DNA of 64,000 nt, taken from contig SMMW01000650.1 in NCBI GenBank assembly GCA_004794655.1, forward strand, positions 2,262,619-2,326,618, given 5' to 3'. How positions within the stretch are numbered: the first letter of the stretch is position 1; every line of letters starts with the position of its first letter. The DNA comes from Marisa cornuarietis. Lineage: Eukaryota; Mollusca; Gastropoda; Architaenioglossa; Ampullariidae. Position numbers and translations under genes: made by a program. This document shows, piece by piece, positions 47,001 to 59,000 of the stretch. The notes beneath the pieces were generated by a model. It made no database searches and was not told the DNA's origin. It saw only the letters and a program-made list of their open reading frames with translations.

Positions 47001-50000
47001 TGTGTGATCCCTAACAGAAAGTTTAATGAAGTGGACAAGCTGGTACATCACTTGTATCATGGAATTTTAATTTACACAGGACAAATATAATCTAAGAAGG
47101 AATCAGATTGACAAAAATTGCATGTTATTTTAAAAGAAATACATATTTATCTAGAGGAATAAATTTAAAAAAAAAACAGACAAGAAGCAGCTCCCATTGG
47201 ATGAAGAAGAAATTACGATTCCATGTTGGTGAACAGTGGGTGGGAGTTGGGTTTTTTCTTGATTTTTAAAACAATTTGTTATTGAAAATTGCTAGAACTG
47301 ATCTGTGCTATGCACATTTGTGTCTGCTGATGCTGGAATAGCACACAGCAAAAACATCAGTGCAGTTTACAAACATAATATACATACTTAAAAGTTTGGT
47401 GCCACTTTCTGAAAAGTGAATGAGGAAGGCAACTTTCAACTTTCTTTGACACTGCGGTTATATTTTGCGTTAGCGGGTGGACTATATGTGTTAACCTCCA
47501 TATATGCTGCTTGGTGTTATTCACTTAGTCTACTGAGTTGAATCCTATAAAGCCCTTTAATCTTTTGCAGCTGCAACATATTTCTACAGCTGAGACTAAC
47601 TACAAACAATGACCTGACTTTGAATGATGACCCTAACAGCCATCATAGAATCTTATCTCTCAACTTGCAAAATTTGTACCTGTCAGTACACCCATGCATG
47701 CATACATGTGAGTGCACACACACATACACAGAGAGGACTAGAGAAACAAACGGTGGTTCTGCTGTATCAATGGTTTAAGCATTTGTACTACCATATTTTC
47801 TACAATTGGATCAACCAAAGGCTCTATAATTTATATTATTTATGGCTAATTCCTTGGAAGGTATACATCATCATCATGGCTTATAAATGAAGCCAAACTT
47901 AGCAAGAAGAACCACTTCATCTCCTCCCAAGATATCAAACAGACAATACCAAAGAAACAATTGTTTTAAAAATGACAGAATAATACTGTAATTTAAAAGA
48001 CAAATTGTAGTATTATAGTGGTGATGATGATATAAGCTCCCATCCATACCACCATTTTACACTCGGATAGCTCACAGCAAGGTTGATTACAAGGCAGCAC
48101 AAAACGTCATTAAAGCAAAAATTATAGAAAGGGTACGTACAATACTGACTAAGGGTAAATTAAAAAGTGGGGCACAATAAGGGGTGTACAAAAAACAAAT
48201 TCTACTACAGAAAAATTGTCACAGCTAAGTTTATTGGTTCATCCTATAGCCACAGAGAAGCAGATTTGTTTTTTCTCAGATGGCTATATATGGTTTAAAA
48301 CTTATTTAAGCGCACACACACTCCCCTTTCCAAAACACACCAACACACACACAAACAACTGCAAAACACAAATCTCTGAAATGAAAAAGTAAAAACTCTG
48401 AACTTGCTGATGCCAAGGTCAAGGAGGCTTATGTGGATAAAATGTTCTGATTTGAGTGTTTCATTTGGGTTTAAAGTTTTATTTTTAGTTAGAATTCATT
48501 TATAAATAAAAAATATGTCTGCCCCCATACTTGGATTTAAGATTCCCTCATGAAGCAAAGCATCAGATATTAAAAGGAACATTTTTCAAAGTAACTATTC
48601 TGAACAAATAGTGCCTGCTCTGATGTAAGCATGTACAGCGTTCACATACTTTGTTGTTAATTTCCTGTGCAAAGGAATGTTGCAATCACATTTTATCAAT
48701 TCACTTAATATGAAATACACAGGTAAGATGAAATAAAGACATACCAAGATAGAAAAAAGAATTTGTCTGAAAGGATTTATTGACTGTCAAACGTGACCAG
48801 AGAATGAAAGGTAAACAAGTTAACACAGATTCTAACCAGTTCCCTACATTTGTATACTCTTAAAAAAATGTACACCAGCACAAAATCTACTAGCACATGG
48901 CTACAGTACAGAAGAAAGAAAAAAAATAAACTGATAGAAGGCAGTGGCAAATTCTATTTAACTGTTAAATCCATGATTTATTAAGAATCCTACATTGTGA
49001 TTGTTGTTTACATTTGTAAGCCTTTGCAACAGACTCCAATAAACAGCGTACATGTAGTTTCTTTGGAAGATTTGTGGCAAGTATATTCTGGCATGCAATA
49101 AAATTAAAAATCCACATTACACTGCAGATTTCATAATTTCTTGGCCATGAAAGACAATCACAGTTATTTTATTTTATGAATATAAGATTTACAAAATTTA
49201 CAAATGAAAATTTAATTCACGGTTGATGTTTGATACATAGAAGATATAAGTAATACAGACAGCATTTAATTGAAAATATTTTTCTCCACACATGCATGTA
49301 CACACAACTATTTTCTCTTCCTCATTCATTTATATTCACCTCTGATCTCACTATCAGGTGTGTGCACATGCATGCACATGCCAGTGGCGTAACAAGATGC
49401 TCAGCTTTTGGGGGGCAAACTCCATGCGGACAGTGAATGATGTTCACATTCTTGCTTCGTCAGTATCTTTTTTTGAAGGGGCGCAGCCTGTCCCACTATT
49501 GTCCCCCCACCCCCGGTTCCTATGCTGCTGCATGCATGCTCATACATGTGCACATCTCCCCACACACACACACCCGCCCCAACAAACCAAAATTCATCCA
49601 AATCTGCTCTTAAAAATGTACTGACTGTATACCTTTTTAAAAATGTAAAAAAAGCATTCTGAATTTCTTGTGTGGTATTTGTACAGGTTTCATCCATGGT
49701 ATAAATACAAACATTCATAATCTTTTAAACTTCATACTCATTCTTTTAGCAATGCAAATTTGCCTGCAAAAGAGATGGTCAGAAAAAGAAAGATGGTAAA
49801 GAGACGAAGGAAACAGTATGCAATAACAAATCTAACTTAAGAAATAACCAAATTTTACAATTCTTTACAAATATTATACACAAATGATGCACAGGACCAA
49901 GAATAATGGTACATAATAAAAGTATATGATAAAAAATTACCTGAAGTACAAGCAGATTTATTCATGAGTCTCTATAGTGTATGAAAAAAAATCTGACTGA

Positions 50001-53000
50001 AACAGAGATTGGTAACACAAAATAGATATATTTAGCAACTTCAAACAGACATCATGCGTGATAGGGCTTATTATTCTTATTTCAGATGTTTTCAATAAAA
50101 GCAAGCAGATCTGAACAAAGCATCTAGTTCTATGGTCACCAAAGAGTTAAGCAAGCTGTACAATATCTACAATTCTACCGACCAGCTAGCCAAAAATTGT
50201 GCATTATTGTTAAGCTGATGAATGGAGATCATGTTTTGCAAAAATCTAAAGTGTCCAAGATAATCTTTCCTAGCATCTGACATTTGATGTCACTTTTGCA
50301 CAACTTGATCCATTTATTTCACTGAAAAGTGCCCAAAATGTTTTTTGGCTTTAACTCTGGCATTTAATGCCACAAACAATCCTTTCCTTTCCAGTTGTTT
50401 TAAAAATCAGTTTTCTCATTCAGGGTATCGTGCTTAATTTATAAAACAATAAAAATGGTTGGTAACTCTTTCTTTCAAGCTAAAACTTGTAATAGCATTA
50501 GCAGTGGACTGTAAGATTAGCCAAGACTTGGCAGGTGTGATTTTAATGGTTCCTGAACTGTAAGACAAGTACACGCACATTGGCTTATATCTGCTTCCTG
50601 AGTACAAAATTTCTCTTATTGCAAAAGGAAACATTTGACAGAACATTCAAAATACGTTGACACTGTGGACATCAACTACCTACAAAAGTGAGAGACTGGC
50701 CACCTTGTATCGATACCTCTTGCTAATGCAATTTTTGTACATCCTGGCAGAAGCTAAATCATAGATAAGTTCAAGGCATCATGTTATTTTTCAAAAGACC
50801 ATCAAATCCAAACTCCACATTACAGATGTACATCATGGTGCCGTAAAAAAACCACTGTAGGCTGATGCACCAATTTAAATCTGGACATTAAGGAGAAGCG
50901 ATGATCACTGCCTGACATTAAACACCATGAACATCACCACACTTCCAATCAACATGCACTGCCTTTGTTATCAGCAAAGAAATACGCTCCCAAACCTTAA
51001 GAAAGATTGTAATTGCCAAAAGCATTTGATCTGAGCTTCTGATCATTCTGTCCTCAAGAAATGACAAGCTGTGGACTTTATAAAGTCACACAACCACACA
51101 GTCTAGTCTGTCGACTTTAACTAGTAAACATTTTAACTTAGTTATGCTTTGGATAAATATCAGAAACATCAATTTAGACTTAAATGTCAAGCTATGAAAG
51201 TTGCACCTGAGCACCATCACAGAAAAATGTTTTATGAATAACCACCCCCCAAAATTATTAATTTAATATCATGAGTTAATACAAAACAATATGTAAAGGT
51301 GTCAATTTAAATCTTGTGAAAATAGTTCTGTTTTCTTACAGACTATCTAGTTTACTGCTGTGATGTTTGCTTGTGCTTTTTTATGGAAGATGCTACACTG
51401 TTTATGCAGAACCCGTTTTCACTACATTTTTTCTTTTATTAATGCACAAAGCCAAACTGTCAACACTTTCCGGCATAAGTCCTTATCTGTGTGCACTGAT
51501 ATATCCATACAATTCACAATGTAAAGTTTTTTTTCTGTTTACAATTTTTCATTTGAAGCAAAACAGCTGGATTCTTTTGAATAGAAAATATGTTAGCTAG
51601 TTAACAGTAGAAGCATGTTATTATTATAATCAAGGTGACATAAGCCTGACTTAGGGCAAAGAATGTGGTGAATGCAATTTAATAAATGGTAAGCTGCAGC
51701 AAGCATTAGGATAAGTATGTGTGTGACAGAAGTATGTAACTTTTGTTTTTCAAAGGTGAAAGATACTAGCAACTACTGTTCAGATCTTGAGCTGTCAGTG
51801 CAGAAAAGCATGAAAGACTAAGTCTGGAGACAATTACACCAAAATGTTGGTTCACCAGAAAAATATATCTTACCAAGAAGCATTTATATATATAAAGGTA
51901 ATTGAAACAAAGTCCTTGTTTTACAGGACAACACAATAAAAATCTGTTTAAAGGATGACATTTTTCATGGATATACATGAATGAGACACTACAGATCAGT
52001 TATGCAGCTAACTAAATACTGTTGTCAAGTGTGCGCTCTAAAAATGTTGATTTTATGTTAAAAAAAATTTAAATACAGAAAACATGCCTGAATTCTGCAG
52101 TTCAACATTTAGACCATAAATTTACTAATACACACTAGTTAAAAATAACTTTTCATTTACTTTGTAGAATGACAGGAAATATCACTCTAAATATGTTAGT
52201 GATTCCACATTGATGTCTGCATATTACTATTAACCTGATGCAAATCAATGCAATGAAACTATACAGAGATAACATGAACCCAAAATTCAGACTTAAAATG
52301 AGATTCTATTAATGGAAACAGAAAGTAAAGATGAGGGGCCAGAGGTGTTTAACACGTTGCTGCACGGGCAGTCTATGGATAAATCTGGGTTGGTTTTTTT
52401 TATTAAAAAAGAGGATAAGACAGTTGAGAGCTTCATAACATTGTAGTACATTTAATGGCATACAAGTAATTCTAAGATTAGTCAAATTAAACATGGCCCT
52501 AAGTGTAAACTGTGTAGTTGATTTCTAGGTGTCAGATGGTAGAAAATAATTTCAATGGTCTTGAATGCTTAGATAGTAAAAGTTAAGTATTTCTTCCCTT
52601 ATAAAATTCCACCCCGTGGTAGTTAAAGTGCACAGCCCCTCTTTTCCATCTGTGAATTTGTCCCCAAACACAAATAATTCATAGGTTATTGCAAAAAGTG
52701 TCATGTAGGCCTGGAAAGGGCATGTGCTGATCCAAAACATCCACAGCTACTGTCACTGTGCCCAAGCTGGCAGAATGACATCAAAAGGCAATCTTTTTAC
52801 CAAAGCAGACTACAGAAACAGATTCTTACTGGAGAGTAATGGAAACTTCACGTGTGACCAGTGGCCAGCACAATTCAAGATTTGCTGGATGATGGGTGGG
52901 AGCAGAGAGGAGGGGGAAAGAAAGATTGTGTAAGTGGTAATTCTTTCTCAAGAATCAGTTCTAGCTCCATGCTTATGAAAACAAAAATCTTTTAGAGAAA

Positions 53001-56000
53001 ACAGGTACTTCCATGAAAAATAAATGGCAATAAGAGAGACAAACCTTTTTATTTAAAAACTCTTCAGCAAAATATTTCTGTTTTCACAAAATGCACATAA
53101 CACATCCTTACAAAGCACAACACATAGTATTTCACAACTTACACAAAAGTACAAGCAAAAATTTAAATGCAATTTTTGGTATTTTTGAGAATAAAGAACA
53201 CATAGCCCCAGCTGGAAAAGCACATGCTCTTGCAAACTAAAACTGCAGAAGTAGCCATCTGAAAATGTCATACAAATCTGGCAAAAACTTTTAAAATATA
53301 CTAAAATAATACAGAAAAAGCTAAAAATAGCCTTGACAAAGTATCACATTTGCACAGAAATAGAAACATATTACAAAAAAAAGGTAATATTTATGCTTGC
53401 AGATATGCTTGATAACAATATATTTGACTGCCAGAAAAACAAGCTATGGTGAAAATGAAGATTATAATAAACAAAATATATTCCATGTACATTACCCTAG
53501 TAAGTGTTTGTATGGCATTGCTGTCCTTAGCTGCTGACAAACTAGATACCATGAAAAAAAGAAATGCCAGAACATTAAGGAAAAATCAATATTTTTCTTT
53601 GGGTATGTGATAAGTGATTGTACTTAACAGTAGGTTGAAGAAACATGCTGTAGAAACTATATGGCAAATCTCTGAAAATTACAAATGAAAAATGTGAATA
53701 GCTTACTCTTGAAATATACAAGTGATGTCAACTGTTTCTGAGATGTAGCAAAACTTTGAGGGAAGTATATCATGCTCACATCTGTTCTTATGTCTCCTTG
53801 CTCTGACTCCAGTAAATACTGAAAATAGCAAAAGCACTGGAGTTTTGCAAACTAAGATTTATCCATGGAGAGTCTGCATGAAATAGTAAGCAAACTTGGT
53901 CTTGTCGATGACCTGCATCTGGATGAGAAATGTGTGTCTGACAATAACTTCATATTGCCAACTACATGCCCCTGCCATCCATGCCTGTGTTAATATCCAG
54001 TCTGTTATGGTTTTATGCATGAGTACAATGTAGTCTGTGGTAAGCACATTCTGCCAGTTAGACCCTACTGCTATTCAACATGCATGGAATTTAGCTCATG
54101 TGTGTGGCAAGCACATTTTTCCAGCTAGACCCTCATGCAGAAATCTTGCGAATCACACAACTGGAGGGAGATGGGGAGATCAGGAGGTGAGTAGTTATCC
54201 GAGGTGTCTAAAAAGTAACGGGACTGGTGTCACAATTTGTTTCAATTCAAAATAACAAACTACATGGTTTCCTCTTCACAGTAATCTCTCTCAAGTCTAA
54301 TGCACTTTTCCATCTTCTCTGACATGCTTCAATGCACTGCTGGAAGGATTCTTCTGGGATGCCCCTCAGTTTTGTTGTTATGACAATGAACCTGCTTACA
54401 ACACCTCGAGCATATGGCAGTTCCTGGCCAAGAACATTGCTGTAACAACCTCCCTATTCAACTGCTGGTCTTGCTCCATGTGACTTATTTCCCCAAGCTT
54501 AAGGGGATCATTAAAGGGACCTGTTTTGACCAGGAAGAGAGACATAACAACAGAGCTGAGGGGCATCATAGAAGAATCCATCCAGCAGTGCACAAAAGCA
54601 TGGAAGAAAAGGATGGAAAAGTGCACTTGACTTGAGGGAGATTACTTTGAAGGGAAAAATCATATAGTTTGTTGTTTGGAATTGAAATAAATTGTTCATG
54701 ACACCAGTCCCATTACTTTTCAGACAGACCTTGTATGTACTGCACATATGGCAATAAATGACACATTTCATCTGATTTGATGTTTGATATAAATTGTGTT
54801 TTTCCTGAAAAATTTCCAGTTTCGACATACTGATCAATAGAGAAATTAAGATCCCATAGCATTGTAATGACAGGGGGAGGAAAACTGTCAGTTGTTCATT
54901 ATGTCGAGAGTGTGCCTGCAGACATCAGAGCCCAACCATTTGCTTCTACAGACTTCAGCTTTCCAGGCAAGATCAAGTATCCATTCCATTCACAGCTGGG
55001 TAGACAAAGGGAGTTTTCAGTTCACTGGCTCAAGCAAGCCATGAACCTCTTCCCCATCCCCTTTTCTGTCTCAGGCGCACTCACCTGGAATACACTGCTC
55101 ATCCAAATTTGCCACAAAATCAATCTTTCTTCTTCCATAATCTCTCTAAAATCCTATCTTTTTCTCTAGCAATAATCCTTCCTGTATCTGCTACGGATAT
55201 GGCTATATACATATTCTTGTATTTATATTCATTTTTATTCTTTTTTATGTGTGTCTGTGTATATTTGTGTGTAGGCATGAGTATGTACGAGTTCTTGTAC
55301 ATGTGCACCTTGAAGTACTCTTGCAAGGGGTGGTGCTTTACAAATACTTGTACTGTAATTATTATTATCATCACAAATTACCCTCACAGCCTTCTGCTCT
55401 AAAGTAAAACACACTAGCCAAATAGTACTAGCCTTATAAGCTGAAGGTCAGTAACCTGTCTCATAGGCTTTACAGGTTTATGGTAAAACTATACATCATA
55501 TCAACTGTCACATGAAATCTTCAAAAAATATATTTTTCTTTCTATATTGCAGTACTATTGCCCTACCATGCCTGCAAATGTCCTTAGGCAACAGATATGC
55601 ACTAAGCTGCAGGCTGTACTTTCATGTTGATTTCTAGGCTGACGTCAAGACATACAGCATTCTAGAAACTAGCCTTCCACTTCCTTTGCTCAGTCAGCTC
55701 AGAAGACAACAGTTAAAAAAAAAAAAAGAAGAGAATACATGCAATCTATAGTAACAATGACAATGACATAGTGAAGGGAGCAAACACAGTATAATCAACT
55801 AATAGTGGAAGATAAACAGTAACACAGTTAATTTAACAAACATTTACACTTAAAACTGATAAAGGGAGATAATTATACATCAATGCCATATAACACCAAA
55901 AGATTAACAAAAGTTTCATCACAGAAACCACAACAATACAAAAATACTGGGAAATTACATTCAACATCCCTGCTTTTTTATTATGTCATAAAATATACTT

Positions 56001-59000
56001 ATGGAACAATTTATATTTTGTGGAGATTTTCTTCTTGTGATTGTTATGTGGCTTTAGACCCTCTGACGTTAGGGAAAAAAGCCTTCACAGATTTTAAAGA
56101 ACACAAGTTGCAAATAAAATATCAAATAGGTAACTTCAAGGTAACATGCTAATGCCCTGGCATCTTTTGACTAGTGAATGTTGTCTGCCCAAAATTGTTA
56201 TTGTCATAGCTCGAAAGGGAAGTTCTAGTAGTGCTGCAGCATCTACCGAATAATTAGCACTGATCGACCAAACACTGTCACACATCTCTACATTTTCCTA
56301 TTTCTACCTCAAAGAAATGAAGACTCCCCTCTCCTTATGTAAAGTAATAATTCAATGATTTCTTGGTGTCTTTTTCTTTTACCAACAATTGGTTAAAATG
56401 CCATTGGTAATATCCTACATAATTAAGCAAACAAAACTAATTAACAGCAACATTGTGAGTTTTTGTGCCTACAACCACTGTCACAGATGCAACAACTTAC
56501 ATTACCATGGTTACTAGTGACATTTTGGGGTAGCACAGCTACAGATGCTAAGAGTCCATCAGTGAAGGGTCATGTGCAGTGAGGATGTAATGATCTACCT
56601 GTTCAGGGGGAGCGTTGCGTAACCGCTGGGCTACCGTCTTCTTGCCCTTACTGCTGCCACTGCTGCTACTACTGGAATTTCCTCCCTTGTCTTTAGCAGA
56701 TTCCCTGAGCTTCATCAAGTTTTGAGTCTGAAGACAAAAATGTAGTTTATCACCTTAACTGTAGGAAATCTCATTATAGAGAAAGCACAAAGGTGAATGC
56801 CAGCTTTGGTTGTAAGGGGGGAGGGGGCGCAAAGAACAAGAGTTTGTGGTGCAAAGAAGGGTTTAAATAATGACCTCCAAATAAATGTAAATGAGAATGA
56901 AACTATTAAACAAACAAATAAAACAATTCTAAAGTCTCATATAAACTGTTTAAAATAGTCATCAAAGATAGTGTAGCGCAAACTACTCACCACCTCTCTC
57001 AAGTTGCTCTGCAGGTTGTGTTTTTCATGGGTCAAGCGTTCAATCTCCTCCAGGTTACGCTGCTTCTTGGTGCTGGTCATCTCCAGGAGAGCAATTGTGG
57101 CATCCTTCTCACTAATAGCTGCCTGCACAGCTTCTTGTCTGTAACGACAGTGATTCAAGCGTGTATAATAAACCAAAGCTGCTGTCAAATAAATGATCTT
57201 ATGCAACAAGAATTATAGAAAGTAAGGAAAATAAGAAGATAAGGAAGTCACCAGAACAAAATATGGTCACTGTGCAGCAAAACAATGGAACTCCCCCCCT
57301 GCCCACATCTGCCACTTAACAACCACTAAATCCTTTAAATGTGCACTAAAAACACACCTCTTCATGGAGCATTACTACTAACAACAGTCCACACAATGCT
57401 ATTCCATCTTCAAACCCCTTCCCCTTCAGTTCTTGTCCCCCGATTCCTCTTTGTGTTTTCTATATTTGTCTTTTATTAGTCATCAGTACTGTTGTTTATC
57501 TTTCTGTCCTTTGTATGTTGTCCATGTCTTGTGCTTGTCTCAAGAAATATGAGCATGCTCCTCACTAGTGTGAGTATGCACTATATAAATCATATGTTTT
57601 TTATTAACATCATGTTATATGGCATCAGAAATATGGAACAAAGACAAGCAATCAATAATGGTTATTAAACTTTCAAAATTCAAATTAAGTCTAAAAAATT
57701 AATGTTTTAATTGTTAAGCATATGCATAAATCTTGTAAATTAAGAATCTTTATATAAACAAATGATGCACAGAAACACAAATATAAGATTTTTTTAAAGC
57801 TTATACTATGCACTGAAAACCAAGCATTAATCATAATAACTGTACCACTTACTTCATCTCATAAACTTCCTCTAGATTTTTTTGTCTTTCTGCACTCATG
57901 CGACGAAGCTTGTTATCACGGTCCTCTAACTGACGAGTCAGTGTTGCCAGTTTACTACTGTAGTCTCTTGATGAAGCCTGCATTGCCTCTACTTCCTTCC
58001 TCATTTCTTCCATCTGTATCAATAATCAGATATAAAACTCAATGTTTTTTCCCCCAAGAGCCCAAACTAAAGCTCTTGCAGTGTAAACATAAAACAGATA
58101 TTTGGATCATCTACAATCGATTGGGGCATCTTTAAAAACCAAGAAAGTGTGTGTAAGAGAGAGTGAAACAGACCCACCAGATAAAATGTTACAAATTATA
58201 ACTGAGATGAAAAGACACAATTTAAGAGAAAAAAAAGTTAAAACCATTTTGTAAAACATACAGGAAAACAAAAGAATAAATATATGTGAAAAAGACTTAC
58301 AGCAGTTTTGGAGGCATCAATCTGTGCTTGCAGTTCTGCCATGTCCATTTCACGCTGAGCTGTTATTCGGACGCTTTCCCTCAGTGCTTCTTCTAATTCC
58401 TCTATACGCTCATTTTTCTGCTTGATCTGTGTCTGAAGGTATACATTCATTGTGGTTACACTGTTTCAATTTTGTAATGCTAGACACTGAAAACTTAAGC
58501 ACACAATTTTTAAATCAAAAAGATAGTGATGTCATTCTAATCAAACAAATATTTTAAGCAGTTTCTACATTGCATATTCTTTCAAAAGTATTCTTAATCT
58601 TTTTATATTTTTTAAATCATCTTTTGAGGCATATTCTTTCAAAAGTATTCTTAATCTTTTTATATTTTTTAAATCATCTTTTGAGGCAGTTTCTAGAAGA
58701 TATAGGTCACCACCACATCTAAAATTAATGCTACAAACATTATTATGTGGATCTTGGCCAGTATATAAACAAACAAGGAAATAATTGCATGGGGAAAGAT
58801 TTGTCAAGAGACTTACAGAGAGCTGAGAGGCATCATCTGTAAAAGTGTCCTCTCGCTTTCGTGCCTCTTCAAGCAGCTGGGCATTTTTTTTCTTCTCTGT
58901 TTGTTGGTTTCTTTTCAGTGTTCCCACTTTCTGTCTGTATTCTTTTATCACACTGTAATCACCATATACAAGTAAAAGAAAACAGTGACAGCACACAACT

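Larger units (their letters stand above)
44898..56598 (-). other. Large ERC intron (12.3 kb, 44,282-56,598), main part
   Basis: A/T-rich and visibly poor in CpG compared with everything left of about 44.9 kb. No exon-like segment recognised. Mobile sequences inside it are listed separately: a possible SINE near 46.8 kb, a MITE-like element at 49.4 kb, a foldback mariner at 54.2 kb and a non-LTR tail at 55.0 kb. The rest shows no identifiable feature. Confidence 0.55.

Noticed and set aside
54414..54635. A functional mariner transposase gene
   Set aside because: Only 3' fragments remain, split between frames and flanked by inverted copies; no N-terminal DNA-binding part is present.
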